DNA of 64,000 nt from Protea cynaroides (lineage: Eukaryota > Streptophyta > Magnoliopsida > Proteales > Proteaceae), in the NCBI GenBank assembly GCA_028583415.1, contig CM053269.1:31686254-31750253 (forward strand), read 5' to 3'. This document shows, piece after piece, positions 1 to 11,466 of the stretch. The stretch's first letter is position 1, and the number at the start of each line of letters is the position of its first letter. A program made the translations under genes and the position numbers. The notes under the pieces are model-generated. The model did not search any database. It worked only from the letters and a program-made list of their open reading frames with translations, and had not been told where the DNA came from.

Positions 1-323
1 GCTGCCCCTAGTGGGGAGAAAAAAAACACAAAAAAAAAGAAAAGAAAAGAAAGAAAGTCGATGGTCGGCGGTGGTAGGTTGGCGGCGGTGGTGGTGAGCG
101 GCGGAGGGATCCGCGCAGAGCTAACTTGGCTCGATACCATGTTGAATGATGGAATGACTTGTCTGTAATAGACAGAGGTCCTCTTATTTATAATGTGAGA
201 ATGAATACAAAGAAAGAAAGATGTAGTACAGGTAGTACAATGAGGGTAGTACAGGTAGTACAATTGTACAATAGGTAGTATAATGAATCTAGACAAAAAA
301 TGAAATACGTAATATTCTCAACA
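1..323 (-). mobile_element. 5' end of a Ty1-copia-type retrotransposon (short LTR plus PBS)
   Basis: Read on the minus strand, 323 to 140 is a 184-bp LTR that starts TGTTGAGAATATTACG and ends ATTCAACA, so it is bounded by the inverted pair TGTTGA/TCAACA. Directly next to it (139-126) is TGGTATCGAGCCAA, which resembles the tRNA-Met-type primer binding site of plant copia elements. A TATA-like ATTATAAATA lies in the LTR at about 193-183, and 222-281 repeats a GTAGTACAGGTAGTACAA motif. The internal region runs leftwards off the window, and positions 60-120 are rich in GGCGGT. The LTR and PBS are seen directly; the copia assignment is inferred because no pol is visible. Confidence 0.7.
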
Positions 324-701
324 AATTTACATTCAGATGACTTTAAAAAGCATTTACGTACTCCGAACAAGGTTTAACTGGAGTGTAACTCCTCATTATA
401 ACTCGGATTTTAGCAATCTCAAATTTGTTGGAAAGTTGATTATTCTAGCTTTGCAACGAATTTGAGATTACTTGAATCTGAACTACATTAAAAGAGTTAC
501 GCTCCGGTCAAATTTGTTAAAAGTACGCAAATGTTAGTCATAAATATGTTTTTTTATGTCCTATACTTTATTCATTATTTGTTGCCTTGTTGGTTTTCTC
601 ATATTAATTAAATTATGTCTTAAATATTGATTATTTATGTAGAATGCTGCATATATATAAACACTAATATAACATTAATATTTTAGAAATAAAAAAATAC
701 A
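324..701. repeat. Palindromic repeat core (352-533) and flanking AT-rich DNA
   Basis: Positions 352-533 are a diverged copy of the centre of the foldback element at 1072-1252. Both start CATT-CG-ACTCCGAACAAG, contain a near-palindromic middle with TTTGCAAC(G/A)AAT, and end with the reverse complement (AGTACGCAAATG here). Nothing coding is seen in the rest of the stretch. Confidence 0.55.
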
Positions 702-786
702 CTGTGAACCCCTTGGTCGCCTAGGCACCGCGGTGCTCAGGATGACCTCAAACGCCTTGGATAGCCTTGTCGCCTTAACAACTATG
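702..786 (+). repeat. Fragment of the CCTAGG-rich MITE family
   Basis: The sequence GTCGCCTAGGCACC and the end CGCCTTAACAACTAT match the right half of the complete element at 61347-61528. It abuts the foldback element that begins at 787. Confidence 0.5.
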
Positions 787-1550
787 CTTAAGATATTTCA
801 TAAATAAGCAAACACTCCCCATTTGAATTTAATAAAAATAATCTAAAATTCAAATTCCAAAAGAATAAAAAATCAACTTTCCAGTTTAAGAAAAAAAAAT
901 CTGAATTTTCAATCGTAGGACGATTTTCAATTTTCAAATGCTAGTTTTTTTCTCCAATCTAAAATTTCCATAAATCTTATTAGAACAAAACATTACTAGA
1001 AATCAAGAGTCTGCCAAAATAATCTTTTGTTTTGATGTCTAAAAAATTATTTTCATTCAGACAACTTGAACAACATTCGCATACTCCGAACAAGATTTGA
1101 CCATGTAACTACTTCAATATAACTCGGGTTCAAGACATGTCAGATTTGTTGGAAGTTAGTATAATCAAGTTTGCAACAAATCTGAGATTGCTTGGATCCG
1201 AATTATATTGAAAGAGTTACATTCCGATCAAACCTTGTTCGGAGTATGCGAATGCTGTTAAAATTATTTAAATGAAAATAATTTTTTAGACATCAAAACA
1301 AAAGATTAATTTGACGGACTCTTGATTTTTAATGATGTTTAACTTTTATAAGATTTATGAAATTTTTAGATTGGAGAAAAAAGCTAGCATTTGAAAGTTC
1401 AAAATCCCCTAGCGATCGAAAATCCAGTTTTTGTTCTTGAATTGGAAAGTTGACTTTTTATTCTTTTGGAATTTGAATTTTAGATTATTTTTATTGGATC
1501 AAAATGGAGGGGGGAGGGGGTATTTGTTTATTTATGAATAATATCTTAAG
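787..1550. mobile_element. Large foldback (inverted-repeat) element, about 764 bp
   Basis: The left arm starts CTTAAGATATTTCATAAATA and the right arm ends as its reverse complement (TATTTATGAATAATATCTTAAG region, 1529-1550). Pairing continues through about 340 bp per arm. Matching landmarks include TCTAAAATTCAAATTCC against GGAATTTGAATTTTAGA and ATTCGCATACTCCGAACAAG against CTTGTTCGGAGTATGCGAAT. The arms meet near 1170. There is no ORF. It looks like a non-autonomous foldback or Mutator-like element with very long terminal inverted repeats. No clean target duplication was found. Confidence 0.75.
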
Positions 1551-1954
1551 TAAATGAAGTTATATTTCATTTAATTAAATGATATTAGTCATAAATAAGT
1601 ACTGTGCGCTGTATACTATCCCTCTTGTATATTGTTCCCTGTCTTCTACTACTCTGACCTGTTTGGAAGTCAGATTACACCAACTTTGACCGAAATTTGA
1701 TAGTTTATAAGGTGTTTGGACCAATTTTCGGTCGAGACTAGAGATTTCAACTGAAACCTGATCGAAAAAACATTGATTTCGGACTGAAATTTGGGATTTT
1801 TCTGTTTTGAGCCTACATTTTGTTTCGGTCTTGCAAAAAACCGAAACATTCGGCCGAAATCCTAAATGTCGGCTGAAATTTAGAACTATAGTATATATTT
1901 ATAAAAAATAGGAAACAACTATTATATAGGATCTAGGACTCTACAAGTCAAGAG
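1551..1954. other. Non-coding DNA with TTTCGGTC-type repeat
   Basis: No gene is seen. Positions 1690-1890 hold many GACCGAAA/TTTCGGTC words. A similar patch occurs at 2760-2826 (TTTCGGTCAGTTTCGACC), so one repeat may have been split by the organelle-like sequence between them. Confidence 0.35.
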
Positions 1955-2410
1955 TCATAGTCACAAACTAAAGATAAAATAAACTCAATCGGGATGGATT
2001 GTTGAGTCTTTGTGCGAGCCGTATGCGGTGAGAGTCGCACGTACGGTAACGAAATAGAAAAAAGAAACTAACAAGCCTACTCTCCCCTTCCTACTAACTG
2101 AAAATTCTTACACCATATTGATAAGGCAGAGTTTCGTTTTCATTGGTTCCTTTCAGTCCGTTCCTGGGTTAGGTTAGGGGAACATCCGAGCGATTGCCTT
2201 TGCGGTCAATTCGCAAAGGGGCTCTTCTAATGTAACAAAATTTTTACCAAAAAAAAAAAGTGAAGCCTGGAATAGAATGAGCCGATCCCTTTAATGAATC
2301 CTCGACAGGAGATTTCGGGGGAAACCATCATCCCAATATACTCATACAGCACCTCCGACCTTACCTGGTCTGAATCAGCCGTAATTGGTAAAGGAAACTA
2401 ATAAAGTAAA
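1955..2410 (+). other. Organelle-derived insertion with group II intron domain V
   Basis: Positions 2018-2048 contain GAGCCGTATGCGGTGAGAG followed by TCGCACGTACGGT. This is the 34-nt hairpin form of domain V of plant organellar group II introns: a GAGCCGTAT/GTACGGT stem, an internal GCG stem and a GTGA-like loop. The following several hundred bases (conserved-looking, GC-balanced, e.g. GATTGCCTTTGCGGTC at about 2193) differ in composition from the surrounding AT-rich DNA. I infer a mitochondrial DNA transfer (NUMT); which intron it comes from was not determined. Confidence 0.6.
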
Positions 2411-3427
2411 CTAATAAACTAACTAGGAGTCCATTAGTCCATCCGATTAAGACTAACTTAGTTAAAGCAGTTAGTTAGGTAGCACATTTCATGTCATTAT
2501 GCTAACAACTTTTAAACTCAAAGTTTAGGGCAAACTATGTTTCAAATCCCAACCAAATATTGAAGATGATGCTCCAAATTGGAAGACCAATGCTTGATTC
2601 AACTACAGATGTAGGTATTTTGGGCGAAAATTGGGTTTTCACTGAAAGAAAGAAGGGGGTGAAATCAGCAAAATCAGAGTAAGCAGGTTGAAATCCTTCA
2701 TATACTCTGCATGTATCGTTTCGCCAAAATTTGGTATTCTTATATTTCACCATGCATTTCATTTCGGTTTCTTGCCAAGCGGAAATATTTTGCCAATTTC
2801 GGTCAGTTTCGACCAAAATTCTGAACCATTACCTTGACACTTCACTCTTATAGCATAACCATGTTCCATTTACGCCTTTTAATTGTCAAATAAGCTGTGA
2901 TCCGGCCGGTAAACTTGATTGAATTTTATGGATCATAACTTGAGAATCATGGAACAAAGAGAATGTGTGGAGTTTGGCAATAATAGCTATGGATTCTTTG
3001 AGGATTTGTGCTGATATAGGATCATACCTTATTGATCGGGCTTTTGCTTTTCAAGAGTTTCAGGACATTGAAAGAGCTGATATGTGGATTCATTGGTGCC
3101 TTGGTGATCCTTCTGCACATGTTGAAATCTAATGTTATGAACATACTTTCTTCAATTCAATATACATCCTTTTTTTTGCAAAAAAATTTCTGTTGTTGTC
3201 TCCCCTTCTAACTCCCTCCCTCTCCCTCCCTCCCTCCCTCCCTCCCTCCCTCCCTCCCTCCCTCCTCTCAACAACAAAAAAAAGAAGGGTGTCGCGATTC
3301 TAAACCCTTTCATTAGGATATGCATGGTATAACACGATTTTTTTCACCCATATATTAGCACACGTACCTTGCTTTATATGTTGGTCATGCATAATTAAAC
3401 CTAATTAATGTCCATATCCATGCACAG
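2411..3427. other. Non-coding DNA upstream of the RNase H gene, with (CCCT)n
   Basis: No supported exon was found. Positions 3213-3265 are a (CCCT)n microsatellite and 2760-2826 is a TTTCGGTC-type repeat patch. A 47-codon open frame near 2992-3132 (starting MDSLRICADIGS) does not end in a splice donor, so I did not link it to the gene downstream. The missing first exon of that gene should lie here or further left. Confidence 0.4.
3213..3265. repeat. (CCCT)n microsatellite
   Basis: About 12 uninterrupted CCCT/TCCC units lie just upstream of the first visible RNase H exon. Confidence 0.9.
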
Positions 3428-5806
3428 CACTCCTGTATTCTTGAGTTTGATGGTGCTTCAAAAGGAAATCCTGGACAAGCTGGTGCTGGAGCTGTACTGC
3501 GAGCTGAAGATGGAAGTGCGGTATGCATTTAGCTGAGTACATTTCATGCTTGTTTCTTTCTATATTCTTTGTTAAGGAGTGCCTTTTTTAAAGTATTAGT
3601 GCCTAACCCTTTATTTTTAAAGGTTTACCAATTACGTGAAGGTGTGGGCTTTGCAACCAACAATGTTGCTGAGTATCGAGCCGTGATTTTAGGAATGAAA
3701 TATGCTCTTAAGAAAGGTTTTAAACAAATTCATGTGCAAGGCGACTCCAAACTTGTCTGTATGCAGGTCTGTTGTTTTCTTGTCATGAGTGGAGTGATTG
3801 GGACCTCCGTTTATGTGCTCATGACTTTTATTGTTGATGGTAATGGTATCGTACTTCCTTTTGATTTTTGTTTCTATTTCCTTTTTGTATAGATTACTAT
3901 AATAAATTTCTATCTTTGTTACAAATAATTAATGTTTCATGTGGAAGGAACTTTGGCTTGTTGAGAATTCAACTTGTTATTTAGATGGTCAGCATCTTTT
4001 GTATAAGAGCTTATATGATTGAGGCTGTATTTAAGTCATGTTTCTTAAGCTTATAAAATTTTATTGATGGAACTGCGATCCTTCAAAATTCATGTTTTCT
4101 GGGAGGTTATTGGCCACCCTTCTCTGTTCCTTGCACTGGAGATTGATTTTATATCACGCCTGCCAAGTTGTACCTTATCTTACTGAATGAGAAGATGCTA
4201 TCTGTTATCAGTATGGTTTATCGAAAAGCTGTAACATAGGTGCATTTGACATATTTAGAGGAAAGCTGATTACGTTTCCAGGTCATGCAATTCCTCGCCA
4301 ACCCTTTTTTTTTTTTGGGTTGGAAATCCTCTAGTCATTTTATTGTATGCTAAGATGATGAATTCTCTTTGATCATAAAAGCTTCCATTTGTGTCCCATG
4401 AGGAGTTCATGGCAGCAAAATGTTGTCAATTTTCAGTTCTTGGCCAATAAAATTTCTCTGCTTCTGTTGATTTATTATGCATTTAAATTTTTTTTTTTCA
4501 TGGTTCATATATGCAGATTCAACAAAGATTTGAGCTTCTTTACCTCCAATTAGTCATTTAATGATTATCTTCTTTTTGTGTTATCTAAGGCCTGATTATG
4601 ACCAAAGTGGACTGAGCTCTTCGTATTGTTCCTTCCCTTGTATATATCTGCATTGTGAATTGATCAACTTTAAGTGAACTGGATGGTGCAATTTGATGCA
4701 GTTTAAGTTTATTGCTTCTATTCCAGTTTGCTTACTGCTAGGAAGGAGTTTTCACTTGATCGTCTTTTTATTTCCTTCCCCTGGAAGCTGAGACCAAGCC
4801 CCAGAATTTAGATGCAACTCTTTGACATCCTAACCACCAGGCTTAGTGCTTACAACTCTTTGTCTAATTTTGCTACACGCAAAAGATCACTGTAGTAAGA
4901 TATATCAGTATGATAATCATACCTTTATATAATTCCTTTTCTTCCTTCACTGAGGAAACTTCATGGAACAGGTTCAAGGTCTATGGAAAACAAAGAACCA
5001 GAACATGTCTAACTTGTGCGAGGAAGTCAAGGAGCTCAAGGACAAGTTTGTTTCTTTCAAGATCTCTCATTTTGTCAGGGTACGTACAGCAAATTACTTT
5101 GGTGCTTTGAGTATTTTTTTCTATCTGCCTTTTTTTTTTTTGGGCGCTCTATCTGCTTATTTAATCTCCACCAAATGTTTCCCTTGTATGATATAAATCT
5201 CAATTTCTTTTCCAATTCATTAAGTGTAAGCTTACTTGATGTGCAGGTGACTATATACTTTATCCTTTACATTTATCATATGATTGAGCAGGCTTGCTAT
5301 TAAGAAGTGGAATATCTAGGGTTTTACTACATAGGCTTATGTATTGTAATCTATCATGTACCTCTCCGAATTGTTTGACTGTTAAGTATTTATCGAGTAT
5401 TCTGTCTTCCCTTGAGTCTCTAGCTCTACTGGAAACGGAATGGTAAGATCCTATAAACTTCCCTGTGACCCGAATGTCCTTTTATCAACCTTCACTTGCT
5501 GCACATCGTTTAGACCATTTGAGTTTCCTATAAAACACCAAGACTTAAAATCCATCCCGAGTAAACAATTACTTCATTTAAGGCTTGATTGCTTAAGTTG
5601 TGAATTGATATGTACAAGAATGTTGCTAATATCTTGGAATTCAGTCTTTTCACTTAGCATCTTTTTCTATGTTTCCCTTGCTGGTCTTCATCCATAATCT
5701 AACACACTTTTTTTTTAATTTTTCAAAGGGCTTGAACTCAGATGCCGATGCTCAAGCAAACTTGGCCATAAAACTTCAAAGTGAGGTTTTGGCACTTCTA
5801 TTCTAA
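3428..5806 (+). CDS. RNase H1-like protein (plant nuclear gene, 5' partial)
   Basis: Four exons are seen at 3428-3520, 3623-3766, 4972-5079 and 5729-5806. All junctions are GT-AG and phase 0, giving 139 visible residues plus stop. Exon 1 reads HSCILEFDGASKGNPG, the first RNase H strand with catalytic Asp. Exon 2 has GFATNNVAEYRAVILGMKYA (catalytic Glu) and GDSKLVCMQ (second Asp). Exon 4 has LNSDADAQANLA, with the fourth acidic residue on the last helix. All four DEDD residues are therefore present and the fold looks intact. The family cleaves RNA in RNA-DNA hybrids; the small plant proteins of this type are related to Arabidopsis At3g01410-like proteins. No start codon is seen. The expected N-terminal (possibly targeting) exon is missing, and the last residues after KLQ may come from read-through of an alternative donor at about 5781. 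It is distinguished from retroelement RNase H by its intact frame and host-type introns. Confidence 0.82.
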
Positions 5807-6283
5807 TTCACTTTGATTGATTCTTGGATGCTGATTTAAATTCCCTACTTCCTCAGCTGGTGAAGTTCAAGAAGATTGTATCAAGATGTGACTCAAATAA
5901 TAGGAGGCAAATGGATCCTGGCTGTGAATCCTTTTTTGTTGCTAAAGAGATGCAGTGCATGCATGAGCTTTCTTCAGGATTTTGTTGCAAATTCTCTCCC
6001 ATTTGGGCAGGTGATAACCAATTGAAATGTTACTGATTGACGCAGTGATATGATTGGAGGACTACTAGATCTCCTGCATGCGAGTAAAAATGCCAAGGTG
6101 GGAAGTACAGTTATGGTGGGTGATGGGTTCATCATTGGTGTGTACAAAGCATTAGAGTTTTGTTGGTGATGGTATCTTATTGACTGGAGATACATTTTCA
6201 TTTTTGGGGGGTTCCAGTCCCTGACAAGCACAAGGAAGCAAAGTCCGAAGAGGGGAAAAACAAAGATAGAAATGCATTTTTGG
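5807..6283. other. Probable 3' UTR or intergenic DNA
   Basis: The open frame at 5824-6036 shows no recognisable domain. It might hold an alternative last exon of the RNase H gene (a possible acceptor is at about 5978), but this is not supported by phase. Nothing else is recognised. Confidence 0.3.
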
Positions 6284-6514
6284 TAAGGCTCTGTTTGTTA
6301 TATTTTACATGTAACATTTTATATATAATTTTGTTTTTCAATGTTTCTTTTCAAGAGGTAAAATTCAATGATCTCTAAGGGAGAGGGAAAAGGAACTTCA
6401 TATTTTTTTTTACCTATTGGAAATAAACATTGAATTTTTATTTATTTTTTTACTTTTAAAATATTACAAGTAACATTTTACAGTAAAATTTTACTTCAAA
6501 ACAAATGGAGCCTA
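6284..6514. mobile_element. MITE with TAAGGCTCTGTTTGTT-type inverted ends
   Basis: The left end TAAGGCTCTGTTTGTTATA and the right end AACAAATGGAGCCTA are inverted relatives of each other. The interior is AT-rich and partly palindromic (TTTTACATGTAACATTTTA against ATTACAAGTAACATTTTAC). There is no ORF. A larger relative seems to lie at 58250-58795. Confidence 0.5.
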
Positions 6515-7749
6515 AGTGAAAAAAAAAAAAAAAAATACAGAGCAGGAAATTTTTCTGATTGCATCTGTGATTTAAAGTTTGTCAGTAATCAAACCTGCCT
6601 AGGTTTCAGATCTAGTATGAAGGACCAGTACATTGGCTACAATGTTTATGTATTCATTGCTATCAATGTTCTCTTGAATTGTAATCTAAATTAATATTGG
6701 GTAGGGTTTTTTAATCATGGATCTAGGTTCTAGGCTTGTCCTCCTTTTCCTAATCTAAACCTTCTGTTGTTTGTTGTTGTTGTTGTTAGTGACAAGGTTT
6801 TGTTACTATTTTGACTATTGGATAGAGGACATAGTATAGATTAGTCATTCAACGAATCTCAAATTCTAATTCGATCAAATACCCCATCTATATATTGACA
6901 TGCATCCTACATATGTCAATATGCATGTGTACCAGTACTTTAGTTTGTTATTGCGCACTCTCAACTTTGGGCATGAATAGACATATTAATCAAAGTGGAG
7001 TTTCACGTTCATTGAGCAAGGTTCTAAAGCTAGGTATCTGTATCGGCCATGTCCAAAGATCCAATCCTTGTATGGATCTAATGGGAAACTGACACGAGTT
7101 TGATACTGTATATAATAATATTAAAACAAGATCAAATCAAAGATTGGATCAGAATTGATCATGTCCAAAATGGATACAAATTGGCCCATCCGATACTGAT
7201 TGCTTGAACCATGCATGCTAGTAATTATTAGGAATGAAACATGGTTTGAAGTTATAACAAGTTATGAGAATGCCACAAACAAACATCACATAATAATAAT
7301 GGTTAAGAGGAATATTGTTTATACTTTCTTACAGAACTGAACAACCTTTTGACCCTTTTAGCATACTCATTTTGAGGTTGAAATTTGAAACCAATGATAA
7401 GGTTGGTGGGTCCTTTACCCCTAAATGTCTATCAATTAGTGGCAATTTGTGAGATTACAAAATTCACTAACGTTGGTGAACATTATTGAACGCCCCCAAC
7501 ATTATCTGGCTGAATGGACCTAGGTGTCAAGATCAAGATCGCATCAAGAGCATGGTTGAAAAACCATATTTTCCTACTCTCACTCGTCCTCAACAAAACC
7601 TGGTGATTTAAGGTGAATTATATTTACCTTTTTACAATATTTATCAAAATAGAAAAACTATTTAAAAAAATAAAAAAACCACAAATCTACGAATTTTGGT
7701 TGTAGCCTATGGAGAAGACAAGGAATGAAGAGAAGAGAAAATAAGCAGA
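6515..7749. other. AT-rich intergenic DNA, no gene seen
   Basis: Short open frames such as the one at 6895-7092 show no domain. A (TTG)n run sits at about 6768-6787. Nothing else was recognised. Confidence 0.5.
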
Positions 7750-8118
7750 CTTGGCAAGTTTTGGTTGACTCGAGTGAAAAACTTTGACGGAGTTTTTATC
7801 ACAGTGCAACTCTGTGAATTCTTTGAAGATCGGTTCTACTTTACAGGGAGAATGCTTAGTTGTGACAGCCGAATTACTTGAGGCAATAGGAGATTGCATT
7901 GATAATCTGATTGTGAAAATGATTGCAAAGCTATGATAAATTTTGTTCTAAAAACAGATCAAGAGCCACCTATAGATATTGTGTTGACTGTGCATGATAA
8001 TCGCTCTCTATCTCACTATTTTGTATTCTGCTCTCTTTGTTACTTTCTAAGGAAAATTAACAGCATTGCTGACTCCCTTGCTTCACGGGTCCTGTATAAG
8101 TCGTGCCTGGTAATTTGA
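7750..8118 (+). pseudogene. LINE-type RNase H (RVT_3-like) remnant
   Basis: Translated pieces on the + strand include VKNFDGVFI near 7777 (the usual VKLNFDG start of the RNase H domain of plant LINEs) and FLRKINSIADSLAS near 8046-8090 (the typical N..AD.LA end). Between them the frame is broken by stops and shifts. A similar remnant lies at 22255-22740. This is a decayed retroelement fragment, not related by sequence to the host RNase H gene at 3428-5806. Confidence 0.55.
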
Positions 8119-10567
8119 CCAATTTATATTCCATGGCTGTATGACATGTGTGTCGCAGTCCATACAAGTGCATGTCTCAATCTAATGAATTAGTTCTTTT
8201 GTACAAAAAGAAAAAAAAAGAAAAAAGAAAGACTCTTCCAACTTTTTTTTGTTTTTACTACTCTATTTTTTTATATGAACATAATTCCTAATCGCAAATG
8301 GTTTAAGTAATAAATCTGGGGACAAACAACTTCTCAATAATTTTAGACAAATTAATTATCATTTAAACTATTTAAATGTGGATTTGATGTACACACAATT
8401 CCATCACCCAAACCTTCGTCTCCTTCAAAGGGAAGTTGAAAATGGTTCAAGTCAATGTACATAGGAAAGTTGCAGATGATAAAAATATTTCCATGGATAT
8501 GAAAAACATTGACTAACTAGTTGTGAACATCTCATTTTTGTCGTCCTCAAGGCATGCATAGCATTGAACGGTTGTACTAAGATGACTCGAATGGCTCCAT
8601 TTTTAGCCTCAAAGGTCTTATTTAGTTTCTCATTTGTACCCTTTAGGGATGTTTTAGAAAATTGATTGCAAATTAATCAAAATACTCCAGGGCACGTTGA
8701 CATGATCACAGGATTGCCAAATGGCCTTGAAATTGGTCCAAACTACGTGATTAGGTGTATTTCATTAAAAAAAAAAAAAAAATTGTATTCGAAGATGGTT
8801 TGAAAATGATTTGATTTATTTATTATTTAATATAAAATTTCATTTTTAGAAAATGGATTTTGAACTTATTTTTTGTCAAACTGATTTATGAGTTTCCCAA
8901 CATTTGATAGTACTTGGAAAGATCTTTCTGAAAGTTCGTAGATCGTAAAATTTGGACACCATGATGATAATTCAAATCCTCTCCATCCTTGGTATCGGTT
9001 GGAATTCAAATCATGAAAAGGTATGAAAATAAAAAAAATAAAAAACCTAAAGATGCACTTGAAATGACCAGACCCGGATCCATCTGATTTTTAGTGACAA
9101 TTTTTTTTTTGGTAAGAGATTTTTAATGACCTAGATCCAATGTCAAATGAATCATTTCTGAAATCGAACGATTTCCATTGCGTGTTTAAATATTCTTATG
9201 ATCCTGAAAATTTACTAGGGATTTTTTTTGTTTTACGGATTATTGGTTATTGGATTCAGTTCAAATTAACCCAGGTTGTTTTTTTATTTTTATTTTTAAG
9301 AAAGATATTTATTTATTACAACGTGTGTCGCACAAGAAAGACATAGCACATGTCACCTGTATCTGAAGATCGAAAATGGACCAAATTTTTGTGCACGTTA
9401 ACGACAGAACCCTCCTAAAATGAGAGTCATGAATTAACCCAATTTGACCTAAACTCAATTTGAAACCTTCCCTTGGAGACTATGACACATTATATATTAA
9501 TCAAGTGTTGTAAAAAAAAAAATTGTTTTGATTGGTTCAAAGAGTTTTATCCATTATTTTCTGGCAATTGATCTTAAAACACCCATACATCATCCTAAAT
9601 ACAACGGATTTCGAAGAAACTTGTTGCAAAACGTCACTGAAGAATCAAAAAAAAAAACCCTCAACTATAAAACAAGGCCATTGCTCATGTTTTGGAGGAC
9701 CATTGGAGATGGGAAATCCAACTTAATTTGAAACTTAGGAAAAAAAAAAAAAACAATGATCAATCCCACTTCAGCTGTGCATATCCTTAGGGCCCAAAAT
9801 TTTTGACATACTTAATCTTCAGTACAAATTTTATATATTTTGAAATTTAATTTTATGTAGATTTTTATTAAGAGAATAGCATTGCATCACTTGATGAGGT
9901 AGCAATCGTATAAATTTCGAATCCGATTTTTCACTTCTATTATTTTTGGAGTCTGGATCTGAAATTTTTATATCATGTTTTTATTAGGATTATAAATATC
10001 ATGTAATGTTATTGTGATTTTTACTATTTGTTTAGTATTTTCATTCTGATATTTCTTTCATGATGACATAATGGCTAGTTTTTTATTATTTTATGCGCGC
10101 ATATATAGTTTCATATTCTTGTTCTGATTCATTATATATGATCATCTATTTCATAATAATTTTGTCTGAAATCTCATAATTTTCCATTCATTTAAGCACT
10201 TTTTTGTTCTATTTTTCATATAATACGATTGTTTTCATCATGTATTTTTTTTTTCGCATTTAGATTGATATAATCCATATTAATTCATATCATATTAGTA
10301 TAAGGTCATTATGCATTTAAATAAAAGTTTCTTGCTTTTTTAGGGATTTTCATGCATTTTCTAGTATTGGGTACATTTTATCTTTTAATTTTAAAAGAAT
10401 TATTTTTTGAATTATTTATATGTTTATTCACACATTCTAGGTTTTTCCAATTTTTACATATTTTCTACTTTTATTTTTATTTTGTTATAGGATGCACAAA
10501 TAGGGACATTTTCATCCTTTTGAACAAAATATTTTATCATGATTTTCAAAAGATTCCCGGATTATTC
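8119..10567. other. AT-rich intergenic DNA, no gene seen
   Basis: There are only short poly-A runs (e.g. 8766-8781) and short chance frames. No conserved motif, RNA gene or clear element was recognised. Confidence 0.5.
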
Positions 10568-10775
10568 TGATGTCAGTAGACAATGTTTATTATTTTATAA
10601 TTTATTTTTTTTATTTTTCAGATATTTCTATGATTTTAATGCATTTTTAGGTTTGTCCATTATAAGGATTCTATATTATCTTGATGTCAGTAGACAATGT
10701 TTAGTAATTTATTATTTTTATTTTTCAGATATTTCTATGATTTTAATGCATTTTTAGGTTTGTCTATTATAAGGA
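10568..10775. repeat. Tandem duplication, period 114 bp
   Basis: TGATGTCAGTAGACAATG starts at 10568 and again at 10682. Both copies continue with TTTTTCAGATATTTCTATG and ATGCATTTTTAGGTTTGTC. The two copies are nearly identical apart from small indels. Confidence 0.85.
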
Positions 10776-10855
10776 ATTTTTTAAGTCATTTGACTCATTA
10801 GATTTATCCACGAATTTCATAGAAGGTTTTCTAATCTTGTTAGCATCATTAGGTG

Positions 10856-11466
10856 TAAGGGTGTTAGACTGTAGTTTCGATTTTACGGTGATGCTTGGTT
10901 TCAATTCAATGTGTAATGAGTAAAACAAAAATTAAATAATTTATTAATCAGTGTCAAAATGCTTACCAAAACTGATTATTAATTAATTTTGGTTTTTAAA
11001 GTGTTTCTTTGTCGGAAGGGGGAGGAAGAAAGTTAGGAACAAAGTAGAGGGAAAAACCAAGGAAAACATTAAAATAATTTTAATCATATATAAAAGTGGA
11101 CTTATGATTTATAAATATGTTATGTGGAAAGTATTAAAATAAAATTTATTTATATAAATATAGACATTTAGCACTAAGGGAATAAAATAAAGGTTTGGTC
11201 GGTTTTAACAGTTCCAAATAGTCGATTTAAATGATTTATTTTTTAAATCAAAATCAAACCATTTAACTAAATGATTTCATTTTTGAAAAAGTTCCAAATA
11301 GTCGATTTAAATGATTTATTTTTTAAATCAAAATCAAACCATTTAACTAAATGATTTCATTTTTGAAAACAAATTCGAGCCACTTGATATTAGGTTTCAC
11401 TGTTTTGATTTAAACGGTTTGATTCGATTTCAATTCACCGTTCGATTTCATTTTTTGACACCCTTA
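10856..11466. mobile_element. hAT-type non-autonomous element, 611 bp
   Basis: The left end is TAAGGGTGTTAGACTGTAG and the right end ...TTTTTTGACACCCTTA. Inverted similarity extends about 35 bp (TTTCGATTTTACGGTG against CACCGTTCGATTTCA reversed). The flanks ATTAGGTG and ACTAGGTG match at 7 of 8 bases, an 8-bp target duplication as expected for hAT. An internal 80-bp unit is duplicated at 11211-11370. It has no transposase. Size and ends match the 609-bp element in WNK intron 5. Confidence 0.75.
11211..11370. repeat. 80-bp perfect tandem duplication inside the hAT element
   Basis: GTTCCAAATAGTCGATTTAA begins at 11211 and 11291. The two 80-bp units differ only at the last base, so the duplication is recent. 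Confidence 0.95.

Noticed and set aside
2992..3132. MDSLRICADIGS... frame as first exon of the RNase H gene
   Set aside because: It ends in a stop, has no donor leading to 3428 in phase 0, and shows no targeting-peptide character.
5824..6036. 70-codon frame after the RNase H gene as a further exon
   Set aside because: No recognisable sequence and the splice phases do not give the expected C-terminus; left as possible UTR.
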